From positions 1 through 64,000 of the forward strand of contig JAIXLP010000010.1 of NCBI GenBank assembly GCA_026954015.1: DNA of 64,000 nucleotides, in the 5' to 3' direction. The stretch is from Burkholderiales bacterium (lineage in GTDB: Bacteria > Pseudomonadota > Gammaproteobacteria > Burkholderiales > Burkholderiaceae_C). This document shows, piece after piece, positions 25,931 to 40,343 of this stretch. Positions within the stretch are counted from its first letter, which is position 1. Each line of letters begins with the position of its first letter. The notes beneath the pieces were generated by a model, which saw only the letters and a program-made list of their open reading frames with translations, had not been told where the DNA came from and did no database searches. The position numbers and the translations under genes were made by a program.

Positions 25931-26464
25931 TCAGGATTTTGCAAACGCGCTGCCAAGTGCGAAAACCGAATTCGGGGCGTTCACGCGGATGGGCTTGACG
26001 ACCGGCGTGGTGGAGATGGCCCGGCGCGCCGCAGGGCGGTCTTCGACGCGGATGCCCTTGGCAAGCTGCTCGTTCACGAGCTTTTGCAGCGTGACGGAGT
26101 CCAGGAACTCCACCATGCGCTGGTTGAGCGCGGTCCACAGGTCGTGCGTCATGCACTTGCCGCCGCCCATGCAGTTCTCGCTGCCGCCGCATTGGGTGGA
26201 ATCGATGGGCTCATCCACTGACACGATGATGTCGGCCACGGTGATCTCGGCCGCCTTGCGCGCCAGCGTGTAGCCACCACCAGGGCCACGCGTGGATTCG
26301 ACCAGTTCATGCCGGCGCAGCTTCCCAAAGAGCTGCTCCAGGTACGACAGCGAGATCTGCTGGCGTTGGCTGATCGCGGCCAGCGTCACGGGGCCGTTGT
26401 TCTGGCGCAAGGCCAGATCGATCATTGCAGTGACCGCGAACCGGCCTTTGGTAGTGAGGCGCAT
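25931..26464 (-). CDS. iscR: IscR, Rrf2-family iron-sulfur regulator
   Basis: 177 residues. The N-terminal winged helix MRLTTKGRFAVTAMIDLAL and the wing motif ESTRGPGGGYTLAR are typical. The [2Fe-2S] ligands are present in STQCGGSENCMGGGKCMTH (three cysteines and the histidine). With a cluster, IscR represses its own operon through type 1 sites, and such a site is found upstream. It is the first gene of iscR-iscS-iscU-iscA. Confidence 0.95.
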   Translation of the reverse strand: MRLTTKGRFAVTAMIDLALRQNNGPVTLAAISQRQQISLSYLEQLFGKLRRHELVESTRGPGGGYTLARKAAEITVADIIVSVDEPIDSTQCGGSENCMGGGKCMTHDLWTALNQRMVEFLDSVTLQKLVNEQLAKGIRVEDRPAARRAISTTPVVKPIRVNAPNSVFALGSAFAKS

Positions 26465-26540
26465 GTAAGGCTCCTTCGTAGGTGAACCAGTGGCATCCAG
26501 GTGCTCGTCTGTGCGATGTCCGTCGGAACGACGCTTCCGA

Positions 26541-26565
26541 GTACCTGACTGTTTTATGCCACTAT
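26541..26565 (-). promoter_or_regulatory. IscR type 1 binding site overlapping the isc promoter
   Basis: On the minus strand, 25 bases read ATAGTGGCATAAAAC-AGTCAGGTAC. Against the published type 1 pattern ATASYYGACTRWWWY-AGTCRRSTAT, 21 of 25 positions agree, including the whole AGTCRRSTA half. TATAGT (26566-26561) overlaps its left edge and could be the -10 hexamer, so a bound IscR would block transcription. It lies about 75 bases upstream of iscR. Confidence 0.65.
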
Positions 26566-26588
26566 ACCATAAATCTTTAGTAATTTAA

Positions 26589-28682
26589 TCAGGTAATTGT
26601 CGGTCCACCGACATGATCGGACGCGCCAAACAGCTGGGTTCTGAGCATCGCAAGCTGGTCACGCGCCTGCGCGGCCTGCTCGAATTCGAGGTTGCGCGCG
26701 TGCTCGTACATCGCCTGCTCCAACCGCTTGATCTCGCGCGCCAGCTCCTTTTGGGACATGTCTTCCACGCGCGCGCGCTGCAGCGCCTCCTGCGCGAGTT
26801 TTTCGGCGTCGCGCCCCGCCTTTTCGCTGTAGACGCCGTCAATCAGGTCGCGCACCTGCTTGACGATGGCGCGCGGCTCGATGCCATGCGTCTGGTTGTA
26901 GGCCGTCTGCCGGGCGCGGCGCCGCTCGGTCTCGCCTATAGCCTTCTTCATCGAGTCGGTGATGCGGTCGGCGTAGAGGATGGCCTTGCCGTGCAGGTTG
27001 CGCGCGGCGCGCCCTATGGTCTGGATCAGGCTGCGCTCGGCGCGCAGGAACCCTTCCTTGTCGGCGTCCAGGATCGCGACGAGCGAGACCTCGGGAATGT
27101 CCAGGCCTTCCCTCAGCAGGTTGATGCCCACGAGCACGTCAAACGCGCCCAGGCGCAGGTCGCGGATGATCTCCACGCGCTCCACGGTGTCCACGTCCGA
27201 GTGCAGGTAGCGCACCTTGACGCCGTTTTCCGAGAGGTATTCGGTGAGCTGCTCGGCCATGCGCTTGGTCAGCGTGGTGATCAAGACGCGCTCGCGCGCC
27301 TGGGTGCGCAGGCGGATTTCCTGCAGCACGTCGTCCACCTGGCTGGTGGCGGGGCGCACCTCGATCTCGGGGTCGACCAGGCCCGTGGGGCGCACCACCT
27401 GGTCGACGATTTGCCCGGAATGCTCTTTTTCGTAGTCCGCCGGCGTGGCCGAGACGAAGATCACCTGGCGCATGCGTGCTTCGAATTCGGCGAACTTGAG
27501 CGGCCGGTTGTCCAGCGCCGACGGCAGCCGAAAGCCGTATTCCACCAGCGTGGTCTTGCGCGAACGGTCGCCGTTGTACATGGCGTTGAGCTGCCCGATC
27601 ATCTGATGGCTTTCGTCGAGGAACATCACCGTGTCGCGCGGCAGGTAGTCGGTGAGCGTGGACGGCGGCTCACCCGGCGCCGCGCCAGAGAGGTGGCGGG
27701 TGTAGTTCTCGATGCCCTTGCAGTGCCCCACTTCGCTGAGCATCTCGATGTCGAAGCGCGTGCGCTGCTCCAGGCGCTGCGCTTCCACCAGCTTGCCCTG
27801 GTCGACGAAGAATTTCACGCGCTCGACCAGCTCCTGCTTGATGGTCTCCACCGCCGCCATCACGGTGTCGCGCGGCGTGACGTAGTGGCTGCGCGGGTAG
27901 ACCGTGAAGCGCGGGATGCGCTGCACCACCTGGCCGGTGAGCGGATCGAAGAGCTGCAGGCTTTCGACCTCGTCATCGAAGAGTTCGATGCGGATGGCAA
28001 GCTCGGAATGCTCGGCGGGAAACACGTCGATGGTGTCGCCGCGCACGCGAAACTGCCCGCGCGCAAAGTCCATGTCGCTCCTCTGGTACTGCATGCGCAC
28101 GAGCTGCGCGATCACGTCGCGCTGGCCCATGGGGTCGCCCGTGCGCAGCGTCATCACCATGCGGTGGTAGCTCTCGGGGTTGCCGATGCCGTAGATGGCC
28201 GAGACGGTGCCAACGATGACCACGTCGCGCCGCTCCAGCAGGCTCTTGGTGGCGGAAAGGCGCATCTGCTCGATGTGCTCGTTGATCGCGCTGTCCTTCT
28301 CGATGAACAGGTCGCGCTGGGGCACATAGGCCTCGGGCTGGTAGTAGTCGTAGTAGCTGACGAAGTACTCCACCGCGTTCTTCGGGAAGAACTCGCGGAA
28401 TTCGGAATACAGCTGCGCTGCCAGCGTCTTGTTGGGCGCGAACACCATCGCGGGCCGGCCCAGGCGCGCGATCACGTTGGCCATGGTGAAGGTCTTGCCC
28501 GAGCCGGTCACGCCCAGCAGCGTCTGGAAGGCTTCGCCATCGCGCACGCCCTCGACGAGCTTGGCTATGGCCTCGGGCTGGTCGCCCGCGGGCGGGTACG
28601 GCTGGAAGAGCTGAAATGGCGAATCGGGGTATTCCACGAACTGCCCCGTGGCGGCAGGCGGGGCGGTGGCAACTTCTTGCAT
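26589..28682 (-). CDS. uvrB: Excinuclease ABC subunit B
   Basis: 697 residues, slightly longer than E. coli UvrB because of an N-terminal extension before [17 protein letters not shown]. The helicase motifs include Walker [11 protein letters not shown] and the DEAD-type DESH. The beta-hairpin [12 protein letters not shown], needed for damage verification, is complete, and a UVR domain ends the protein ([19 protein letters not shown]). It loads onto damaged DNA with UvrA and recruits UvrC. It is divergent from tyrB. No LexA box was noticed in the 97-bp spacer. Confidence 0.96.
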   Translation of the reverse strand: MQEVATAPPAATGQFVEYPDSPFQLFQPYPPAGDQPEAIAKLVEGVRDGEAFQTLLGVTGSGKTFTMANVIARLGRPAMVFAPNKTLAAQLYSEFREFFPKNAVEYFVSYYDYYQPEAYVPQRDLFIEKDSAINEHIEQMRLSATKSLLERRDVVIVGTVSAIYGIGNPESYHRMVMTLRTGDPMGQRDVIAQLVRMQYQRSDMDFARGQFRVRGDTIDVFPAEHSELAIRIELFDDEVESLQLFDPLTGQVVQRIPRFTVYPRSHYVTPRDTVMAAVETIKQELVERVKFFVDQGKLVEAQRLEQRTRFDIEMLSEVGHCKGIENYTRHLSGAAPGEPPSTLTDYLPRDTVMFLDESHQMIGQLNAMYNGDRSRKTTLVEYGFRLPSALDNRPLKFAEFEARMRQVIFVSATPADYEKEHSGQIVDQVVRPTGLVDPEIEVRPATSQVDDVLQEIRLRTQARERVLITTLTKRMAEQLTEYLSENGVKVRYLHSDVDTVERVEIIRDLRLGAFDVLVGINLLREGLDIPEVSLVAILDADKEGFLRAERSLIQTIGRAARNLHGKAILYADRITDSMKKAIGETERRRARQTAYNQTHGIEPRAIVKQVRDLIDGVYSEKAGRDAEKLAQEALQRARVEDMSQKELAREIKRLEQAMYEHARNLEFEQAAQARDQLAMLRTQLFGASDHVGGPTIT

Positions 28683-28779
28683 GGGGCGTCAACGGCGCCG
28701 GGGCGCGCTCGTTAAAATTGCAGACTGGCCATCGTAGCTGGTGTCCAGCACTCCCACTTTTCAACCTCCAGGACGCCCC

Positions 28780-29976
28780 ATGTCTTTGTTTTCCGCCGTG
28801 CAGATGGCACCGCGCGACCCGATCTTCGGCCTCAACGATCAATTCGCCTCGGATACCAAGCCCAACAAGGTCAATCTGGGCGTGGGCGTGTACTTCGACG
28901 ACAACGGCACGCTGCCGCTGCTGCAGTGCGTGCGCGCGGCCGAAAAAGCCATGCTGGAAAGCCCCAAGGCGCGCAACTACCTGCCCATGGACGGCATCGC
29001 CGCATACGACACCGCCGTCAAGAGCCTGGTGTTCGGCGCGCAGTCCGAAGTGGTCACCTCGGGGCGCGTGGCCACGGTGCAGAGCCTGGGCGGCACGGGC
29101 GGCCTGAAGATCGGCGCGGACTTTCTGCACCAGATCAACCCCGGCGCCAAGGCGCTGGTGTCCGACCCCACCTGGGCCAACCACACCGCGATCTTCCGCC
29201 ATGCCGGGTTCGAGGTGGGCACCTACAGCTACTACGATGCCGCGGGCCGGCGCGTGAACTTCGACGGCATGCTGGCCGATCTGCGTGCCGCCGCGCCCGG
29301 CACCGTCGTGGTGCTGCACGCCTGCTGCCACAACCCCACGGGCTACGACCTCACGGCCGCGCAGTGGGACCAGGTGGTGGACGTGGTGAAGGAGCGCCAT
29401 CTCGTCGCCTTCCTCGACATGGCCTACCAGGGCTTCGGCCAGGGGCTCAAGGAAGACGCCACCGCCATTGAGAAGTTCACTGCCTCGGGCCTGAGCTTCT
29501 TCGTTTCCACCTCGTTTTCCAAGAGCTTCAGCCTCTATGGCGAGCGCGTGGGCGCGGTCTCGGTCGTCACGCAGAACAAGGACGAGGCCGAGCGCGTGCT
29601 TTCGCAGCTCAAGATCACCGTGCGCACCAACTACTCCAACCCGCCGACGCATGGCGCCAGCATCGTGGCGAGCGTGCTGCAGAGCCCCGAGCTGCGCGCG
29701 CTCTGGGAAAAGGAGCTGGGCGAGATGCGCACCCGCATCAAGAGCATGCGCCGGGGCCTCGTCGACGGCCTGAAGGCCGCGGGCGTGACGCAGGACATGG
29801 GCTTCATCACCACGCAGGTGGGCATGTTCAGCTACTCGGGCCTGTCCAAGGACCAGATGGTGCGCCTGAGGAGCGAATTCGGGGTGTACGGCACCGACAG
29901 CGGGCGCATGTGCGTGGCGGCGCTCAACACGCGCAATCTGGCCCACGTGGCCAAGGCGATCGCGGCGGTGCTGTAA
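28780..29976 (+). CDS. tyrB: Aromatic amino acid / aspartate aminotransferase (class I)
   Basis: 398 residues from the ATG at 28780. This is a fold type I PLP enzyme of the AspC/TyrB group: MSLFSAVQMAPRDPIFGL start, NKVNLGVGVYFDDNG, the substrate region HACCHNPTGYDLT, PLP lysine in TSFSKSFSLYGERVG, and C-terminal GMFSYSGLSKDQM. It transaminates aromatic amino acids and aspartate with 2-oxoglutarate. AspC and TyrB overlap in sequence, so the symbol reflects the usual betaproteobacterial assignment. It ends at a strong terminator. Confidence 0.88.
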   Translation: MSLFSAVQMAPRDPIFGLNDQFASDTKPNKVNLGVGVYFDDNGTLPLLQCVRAAEKAMLESPKARNYLPMDGIAAYDTAVKSLVFGAQSEVVTSGRVATVQSLGGTGGLKIGADFLHQINPGAKALVSDPTWANHTAIFRHAGFEVGTYSYYDAAGRRVNFDGMLADLRAAAPGTVVVLHACCHNPTGYDLTAAQWDQVVDVVKERHLVAFLDMAYQGFGQGLKEDATAIEKFTASGLSFFVSTSFSKSFSLYGERVGAVSVVTQNKDEAERVLSQLKITVRTNYSNPPTHGASIVASVLQSPELRALWEKELGEMRTRIKSMRRGLVDGLKAAGVTQDMGFITTQVGMFSYSGLSKDQMVRLRSEFGVYGTDSGRMCVAALNTRNLAHVAKAIAAVL

Positions 29977-30001
29977 GCACACCTGACTCAGGCACCTGAA
30001 G

Positions 30002-30024
30002 AACCGCCTCCGGGCGGTTTTTTT
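30002..30024 (+). terminator. Rho-independent terminator of tyrB
   Basis: AACCGCC (30002-30008) and GGCGGTT (30013-30019) form the stem, followed by a run of seven T (30018-30024). It begins 26 bases after the tyrB stop and ends only 12 bases before the mutS start. Confidence 0.9.
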
Positions 30025-30035
30025 ATAGTCTCCCC

Positions 30036-32632
<2,597 letters not shown>

Positions 32633-32636
<4 letters not shown>

Positions 32637-33223
32637 CGTCGGTCGGCCAGCGCGTGCGCGATGGTGCCCAGATCGACGTATTCCAGCTCGCTGCCCACCG
32701 GCACGCCGCGCGACAGGCGCGTGACGCGCACGCCCCGGCGCTGCAGCGCCTCGGTGAGCGCGTAGGCCGTGGCCTCGCCTTCGGCGGTGAAGCTGGTGGC
32801 GAGGATCACCTCCTCCACCGCGCCGTCGCAGGCACGCTCCAGCAGCGGCTGCATGCCGATGTCGCGCGGCCCCACCCCATCCAGCGGCGAGAGCCGCCCC
32901 ATGAGCACGAAGTACAAGCCATGAAAGGCCCCGGTGCGCTCCATCGCGGCCTGGTCGGCGGGCGTCTCCACCACGCACAGGCGCGTGGCATCGCGCCGGG
33001 CATCGCTGCAAATGCTGCAGACCGCCGCTTCGGTGAAGGTGTGACAGCGCGCGCAATGCCCTACCCGCTCGGTCGCCTGCGTGAGCGCGCGCGCAAGCAT
33101 CTGCGCCCCCGGCCGGTCGTGCTGCAACAGGTGAAACGCCATGCGCTGCGCGGACTTCACGCCCACGCCGGGCAGGCGCCTGAGTGCCTGGATGAGAGCG
33201 TCGAGGCTGTTCGTCTCGCTCAT
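32633..33223 (-). CDS. recR: Recombination mediator RecR
   Basis: 196 residues, the usual RecR length. An N-terminal helix-hairpin-helix ([20 protein letters not shown]), a four-cysteine zinc finger ([18 protein letters not shown]) and a Toprim domain ([15 protein letters not shown]) are visible. With RecF/RecO it loads RecA on gapped DNA. It is the last gene of a minus-strand dnaX-ybaB-recR group, a widely conserved arrangement. Confidence 0.96.
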
Positions 33224-33267
33224 GAGGGGCAGGTTCTGCGTTGAGCGTTCGGCGTTCGGCCCGGCGG

Positions 33268-33600
33268 TCAGAACGGGAACTTCATGCCGCCGGGCAGGCC
33301 CGGCATGCCGGCGGTGATCCTGCCCATCTTCTCCTGCGAGGTTTCCTCGGCCTTGCGCACGGCGGCGTTGAAGGCGGCGGCGACGAGGTCTTCGAGCATG
33401 TCCTTGTCGTCCGCGAGCAGGCTGGGGTCGATGGTGATGCGCTTGACGTCGTGCTTGCAGGTCATCAGCACCTTGACGAGGCCCGCGCCGGATTCGCCCT
33501 CCACTTCAATGCGCTCCAGCTCCTCCTGCGCCTTCTTGAGGTTGTCCTGCATGGCCTGCGCCTGCTTCATGAGTCCGGCGAGCTGCCCTTTGTTGAACAT
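33268..33600 (-). CDS. ybaB: YbaB/EbfC-family nucleoid-associated protein
   Basis: 110 residues from the ATG at 33600 ([18 protein letters not shown]), preceded by AAGGAAGAACC. The helical N-terminus, the central beta segment [23 protein letters not shown] and the Gly/Met/Pro-rich end [13 protein letters not shown] are typical. It is a small dimeric DNA-binding protein. It lies between dnaX and recR as in many bacteria, which supports the call. Confidence 0.94.
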   Translation of the reverse strand: MFNKGQLAGLMKQAQAMQDNLKKAQEELERIEVEGESGAGLVKVLMTCKHDVKRITIDPSLLADDKDMLEDLVAAAFNAAVRKAEETSQEKMGRITAGMPGLPGGMKFPF

Positions 33601-33619
33601 GGTTCTTCCTTGATGGTTG

Positions 33620-35416
33620 TCACATGGATGCCAGCTTGACGCTGCCGGGGACGATTTTCGCCCCGAAATCACGCATCAACTGCTGTACCTGGGGATCATT
33701 GCGCACGATGGCCTCTGCCGTACGCTGGCGCTCTGCGGCGGCGGCGGCGTCACGCCGCGCCGGGCTGTCGCCCACCGGCCCGACCTCGACGCTGATCTCG
33801 CTCGCGTGCCCCGCTTCGCGCAGCGCGGCGCACAGCCGCTCGCGCGCGGTGGGCTGGTTGAGCGACGCGCTCTCGACGCGCAGATGCCAGTGCCCGCCGT
33901 CGCGTGCCACCAGTTGCGACTGCAACGCGAGCTCCCGCGTGAGCGCGCTCACCTGCTGGCGCTCGATCAGTCCGTGCACCACGCCGTGCCAGAACCCGCC
34001 TTCCTCGGCGGGCCGCAGGGCGGTGCTTTCCGGGTCGAGGGCGGCCGTCCCGTGCTCATCGGGCGCGGGGAGTGATCGCACCGGGATTTCTACGGTTTCC
34101 GTAGCTGCCCGCGCTTGTCCAGAGGGCGCTGGAGCCGTATTTTGCTGGATGTTTTCCACCGAGCGCACGGGCAGCCGCAGCGGCGCGGCCGGCTGCGCCG
34201 GGGCCGCCGAGGGCGCGGGCGCACGGTCTGCGGCAGGCGCCGCGGCGACCGACGCAGCAGCCTGCCCGGGCGCGGGTTCAGGCGGCGTCAGCTTTTTTTT
34301 TTCGCCCGGCGCAGCGGGCTTGAACGCCAGCAGCCGCAGCAGCACCATCGTGAGCGCCGCGTATTCGTCGGGCGCCAGGCCCAGCTCTTCGGTGCCGTGC
34401 AGGCAGATGCTGTAGAGCAACTGCACCTCGTCGCCGGGCATTGCCTGGGCCAGGCGCGCGATTTCCGGTGCGTCCGGGTCGTCCGCATCGGTGGCGGGCA
34501 GGTCAGCCACCGCCTGCAGCACCGCCATGCGCTGCAGCACGGCGACCATCTCCTGCAGCGTGGAGGCGGCCGACAGCCCCTGCGCGCGCAGTTCGTCGGA
34601 GGTCTGCACCACCGCGCGGCCATCGCCGCGCGCCAGCGCATCGATCAGCGTGAGCACCTGCGCGCGGTCGGCGCTGCCCAGCATCTGGCGCACCGCAGCT
34701 TCCTGCAGCGCGCCGCTGCCGAAGGCAATGGCCTGGTCCGTGAGGCTGAGCGCATCGCGCATCGAGCCTCGCGCCGCGCGGGCGATGAGGCGCAGCGCCT
34801 GCAGCTCGAAAGGGATCTGCTCGGCCGCGAGCACGTGTGCCAGATGTTCGTGGATGGTTTCGGGCGCCATCGGGCGCAGGTTGAACTGCAGGCAGCGGCT
34901 GAGCACGGTGACCGGCACCTTTTGCGGGTCGGTCGTCGCGAGCACGAATTTCAGGTACTCGGGCGGCTCTTCCAGCGTCTTGAGCATGGCGTTGAACGCC
35001 GTGTTCGTGAGCATGTGCACTTCGTCGATCATGAAGACCTTGAAGCGCCCCTGCACCGGCTTGTAGACCGCCTGCTCCAGCAGGCCCTGCACCTCGTCCA
35101 CGCCGCGGTTGGACGCGGCATCGAGCTCTACGTAATCCGGAAAGCGCCCCGCGTCGATCGCCACGCACCCCGGGCACACGCCACAGGGCGTGGCCGTGAT
35201 GCCGCCCTGCCCGTCCGCGCCGGTGCAGTTGAGCGATTTGGCGAGGATGCGCGAGACCGTCGTCTTGCCGATGCCGCGCGTGCCGGTAAACAGGTAGGCG
35301 TGGTGCAGGCGCTGCTGCGTGAGCGCGTTGGTGAGCGCGCGCACCACGTGCTCCTGCCCCACCATCTCCGGGAAATTGCGGGGACGGTATTTGCGGGCGA
35401 GCACGAGGTAGGACAT
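33620..35416 (-). CDS. dnaX: DNA polymerase III tau subunit (with probable gamma form)
   Basis: 598 residues from the ATG at 35416 ([20 protein letters not shown]). The clamp-loader ATPase shows Walker [12 protein letters not shown], a four-cysteine zinc module ([23 protein letters not shown]), [17 protein letters not shown], and sensor [11 protein letters not shown]. Domain III ends near residue 370, and the tau-specific part follows a Lys run. That run is encoded by ten A in a row; slippage by -1 there would give a 379-residue gamma. The Ala/Pro-rich linker after it contains a repeat copy. It is first in the dnaX-ybaB-recR group and divergent from the SRP RNA gene. Confidence 0.95.
   Translation of the reverse strand: MSYLVLARKYRPRNFPEMVGQEHVVRALTNALTQQRLHHAYLFTGTRGIGKTTVSRILAKSLNCTGADGQGGITATPCGVCPGCVAIDAGRFPDYVELDAASNRGVDEVQGLLEQAVYKPVQGRFKVFMIDEVHMLTNTAFNAMLKTLEEPPEYLKFVLATTDPQKVPVTVLSRCLQFNLRPMAPETIHEHLAHVLAAEQIPFELQALRLIARAARGSMRDALSLTDQAIAFGSGALQEAAVRQMLGSADRAQVLTLIDALARGDGRAVVQTSDELRAQGLSAASTLQEMVAVLQRMAVLQAVADLPATDADDPDAPEIARLAQAMPGDEVQLLYSICLHGTEELGLAPDEYAALTMVLLRLLAFKPAAPGEKKKLTPPEPAPGQAAASVAAAPAADRAPAPSAAPAQPAAPLRLPVRSVENIQQNTAPAPSGQARAATETVEIPVRSLPAPDEHGTAALDPESTALRPAEEGGFWHGVVHGLIERQQVSALTRELALQSQLVARDGGHWHLRVESASLNQPTARERLCAALREAGHASEISVEVGPVGDSPARRDAAAAAERQRTAEAIVRNDPQVQQLMRDFGAKIVPGSVKLASM
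34101..34150 (+). repeat. Palindromic repeat copy within the dnaX tau linker
   Basis: GTAGCTGCCCGCGCTTGTCC-AGAGGGCGCTGGAGCCG-TATTTTGCTGGATG is a well-preserved copy. It lies antisense to dnaX and in frame encodes [20 protein letters not shown] of the poorly conserved linker. Confidence 0.7.
34293..34302 (-). promoter_or_regulatory. A10 slippage site for gamma/tau production in dnaX
   Basis: On the coding strand ten A occur as GAA-AAA-AAA-AAG (Glu372-Lys375). A -1 shift, or one extra A in the transcript, continues AAA-GCT-GAC-GCC-GCC-TGA and ends after residue 379. About ten bases beyond lies a possible stem-loop, GCCTG-n-CAGGC with an inner CCCG/CGGG. E. coli and Thermus dnaX use comparable A-rich sites to make gamma. 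Confidence 0.65.
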
Positions 35417-35482
35417 GGCAGGTGATTCTATGTGGCGGCGGCGGGCGGTTCGGCCACGGCCTGCACGTACAATCGGCGGCGA

Positions 35483-35572
35483 CGGGCCTCCCCGCATGGC
35501 GAAGCAGCCAACCGGGTCAGGTGGGGAACCAAGCAGCCCCAACTGTGGAGTCAGTGCCGGGGGTAAGGCTCG
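35483..35572 (+). ncRNA. ffs: Signal recognition particle RNA (4.5S-type)
   Basis: The roughly 90-base segment folds as a long hairpin: CGGGCCT near 35483 pairs with AGGCTCG near 35566-35572, followed by CCCC/GGGG. The apical part carries the Ffh-binding signature GTCAGGTG-GGGAACC-AAGCAGCC, with a GGAA tetraloop and the asymmetric loop. It binds Ffh to target membrane proteins. The gene is divergent from dnaX and has a strong terminator about 30 bases downstream. Exact ends are estimated from pairing. Confidence 0.88.
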
Positions 35573-35600
35573 TCACCTAACTTCTTGTCGATCGCCCATG

Positions 35601-35626
35601 AAAAAAGCCCCGCAAGCGGGGCTTTT
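35601..35626. terminator. Bidirectional terminator between ffs and ompA
   Basis: AAAAGCCCC and GGGGCTTTT surround GCAAGC, with six A on one side and T runs on the other. The hairpin ends the plus-strand SRP RNA and the minus-strand OmpA gene that converges on it. Confidence 0.9.
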
Positions 35627-35646
35627 GCTTTTGATCGCCGGAGCGA

Positions 35647-36315
35647 TTACTTGGTGCGCGTGCCCACCACTTCGATTTCGACGCGGCGGTTCTTGGCGCG
35701 GCCTTCCTTGGTCGCATTGGAGGCGATAGGCTGGGTCTTGCCCTTGCCTTCGGTGTAGACGCGGTTCTTCTCGATGCCCTTGGACACCAGATAGGCCTTC
35801 ACGGCTTCGGCGCGGCGCACCGACAGCTTCTGGTTGTAGGCGGCGGTGCCGATGGAGTCGGTGTGGCCGACCGCAACGATCACTTCCAGATTGATGTCCT
35901 TGATCTTGGAGACCAGATCGTCGAGCTTGGCCTTGCCTTCAGGCTTGAGCACCGACTTGTCGAAGTCGAAGAACGCATCGGCGCCATAGGTCACCTTGGT
36001 GGCGACGGCAGGAGCCGGGGCCGGGGCGGGAGCCGGCGCGGCGGCAGGCGCCGGAGCGGCAGCAGGCGCAGGCGCCGGAGCGGCGGCAGCAGCCTTCTTG
36101 AGCGCGCCGTCGCAGCCTTCGGCCGCGGTGGCAGGCGTCCAGGAAGAATCACGCCAGCACAGTTCATTGGTGCCGTTCTTCCAGACCAGTTCGCCGGTTC
36201 CGTTCTGCCAGTTGTCGATCACCTTGCCGCCGTCGGCCGCCTTGACTTGGGCGGTAGCCGAAGCAGCAAGCACGGCAGAGGCCAACAATACTGCCACTTG
36301 GTTCAGTTTTTTCAT
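35647..36315 (-). CDS. OmpA-family outer membrane protein
   Basis: 222 residues. The signal peptide MKKLNQVAVLLASAVLAASATA is followed by a short region with two cysteines (NELCWRDSSWTPATAAEGC), a long Ala/Pro repeat (about residues 75-105) and a C-terminal OmpA-like peptidoglycan-binding domain: FFDFDKSVLKPEGKAKLDDL, GHTDSIGTAAYNQKLSVRRA, GKTQPIASNATKEGRAKNRRVEIEV. It lacks the eight-stranded barrel of E. coli OmpA and is probably a periplasmic or outer membrane-associated anchor of the envelope to peptidoglycan. It is monocistronic. Confidence 0.9.
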   Translation of the reverse strand: MKKLNQVAVLLASAVLAASATAQVKAADGGKVIDNWQNGTGELVWKNGTNELCWRDSSWTPATAAEGCDGALKKAAAAAPAPAPAAAPAPAAAPAPAPAPAPAVATKVTYGADAFFDFDKSVLKPEGKAKLDDLVSKIKDINLEVIVAVGHTDSIGTAAYNQKLSVRRAEAVKAYLVSKGIEKNRVYTEGKGKTQPIASNATKEGRAKNRRVEIEVVGTRTK

Positions 36316-36544
36316 GGTTCTCCTCTTGGGAAGTAAAAGCCGCAGCCGGGCTGCGAAATCGGGACGTCGTCAGTGAACCGCACTAAAAACGCTGGTCGGA
36401 TTGTGCCACACGCGCTCCTAATAGTGCGCCATCGAATGTACGGGAATGCCGGATGCAAGCGCTTCACCGGCCCAGCTGTTGCCCAATCGCCACAAACGCT
36501 TACCCCTAAAATGGTCGGCCACCGCTTCGTCACCCCAGTTCGCA

Positions 36545-39157
<2,613 letters not shown>

Positions 39158-39212
39158 ATTGAGAGCTTTCCGCGCTTGACCAGCAAGCGCTGGAGCCACG
39201 TTTTATATAAAA
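39158..39212 (+). repeat. Palindromic repeat copy between gyrA and serC
   Basis: GAGAGCTTTCCGCGCTTG-ACCAGCAAGCGCTGGAGCC-ACGTTTTATATAAAA occupies the whole gyrA-serC gap and touches the serC ATG. The stem GCGCTTG/CAAGCGC is perfect. No Shine-Dalgarno sequence is visible before serC, so the repeat forms its entire upstream region. Confidence 0.75.
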
Positions 39213-40322
39213 ATGAACCGTCCATACAACTTCTCCGCGGGACCTGCGGCGATTCCTGAAGAAGTGCTGCAACAGGCCGCGGGCGAGATGCTCGACTGGC
39301 ACGGCAGCGGCATGAGCGTGATGGAGATGAGCCACCGCGGCAAGGAATTCATTGCCATCTGCGAACAGGCCGAGAGCGACCTGCGCGAGTTGCTCGCGGT
39401 GCCGCCCGAATTCAAGATCCTGTTCATGCAGGGCGGCGGTATCGGCGAGAACGCCATCGTGCCGCTGAACCTCTCGCGCGCGGCCACGGTCGATTTCGTC
39501 GTGACGGGCTCCTGGAGCCAGAAGTCGCGCAAGGAAGCGCTCAGGTACGCCGCCGAGGTGCACACCGCCGCGAGCGGCGAGGCGTCCGGCTTCACCACCC
39601 TGCCCGACCCCTCGGGCTGGCAGCTCTCGCGCGGCGCAAGCTACGTGCACATTTGCAGCAACGAAACCATCCACGGCGTGGAATTCCAGGAACTGCCCGA
39701 CCTGAAGGCCCTGGGCAGCGACGCGCCGCTGGTGGTCGATTTTTCGTCACACGCCGCATCCCGCCCCGTCGACTGGCGCCGCGTGGGCCTGGCCTTCGGT
39801 GGCGCACAGAAGAACCTGGGGCCCGCGGGCGTGACGCTGGTCGTCGTGCGCGAAGACCTGATCGGCCACGCACTGCCGATCTGCCCGAGCGGCTTCGACT
39901 ACAAGAACGTCGCCGAAGCCGAATCGCGCTACAACACGCCGCCCACCTGGGCGATCTACGTGATGGGCCTGACCTTCCAATGGCTCAAGCGCCAGCGCGA
40001 AGGCGAGCTCGGCGGCATCGCGGCCGTGCAGGCGCGCAACATCGCCAAGGCAAAGCTGCTCTACGACGCGATCGATGCGTCGGCCTTCTACGTGAACAAG
40101 GTGGCCATGAACTGCCGCTCGCGCATGAACGTTCCCTTCCTGCTGGCCGACGACAAGCTCAATGACGCCTTCCTCGCCGGGGCGAAAGAGCGCGGCCTGC
40201 TGCAGCTCAAGGGCCACAAATCGGTCGGCGGCATGCGCGCGAGCATCTACAACGCGATGCCGCTGGCGGGCGTGCAGGCGCTCGTCGACTACCTGCGCGA
40301 CTTCGAGCGCGAGCGCGCCTGA
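39213..40322 (+). CDS. serC: Phosphoserine aminotransferase
   Basis: 369 residues, standard length. It converts 3-phosphohydroxypyruvate to phosphoserine in serine synthesis and acts in pyridoxal phosphate synthesis. [37 protein letters not shown], the PLP lysine in [19 protein letters not shown] and the C-terminal [17 protein letters not shown] are diagnostic. It starts a chain with pheA, tyrA and aroA-cmk, an order common in Burkholderiales. Confidence 0.96.
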   Translation: MNRPYNFSAGPAAIPEEVLQQAAGEMLDWHGSGMSVMEMSHRGKEFIAICEQAESDLRELLAVPPEFKILFMQGGGIGENAIVPLNLSRAATVDFVVTGSWSQKSRKEALRYAAEVHTAASGEASGFTTLPDPSGWQLSRGASYVHICSNETIHGVEFQELPDLKALGSDAPLVVDFSSHAASRPVDWRRVGLAFGGAQKNLGPAGVTLVVVREDLIGHALPICPSGFDYKNVAEAESRYNTPPTWAIYVMGLTFQWLKRQREGELGGIAAVQARNIAKAKLLYDAIDASAFYVNKVAMNCRSRMNVPFLLADDKLNDAFLAGAKERGLLQLKGHKSVGGMRASIYNAMPLAGVQALVDYLRDFERERA

Positions 40323-40343
40323 GAGACGGAAAGCCTCTTGCCC

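Noticed and set aside
28683..28779. LexA box upstream of uvrB
   Set aside because: No CTG-N10-CAG with the usual AT-rich centre was found in the uvrB-tyrB spacer. SOS control cannot be claimed.
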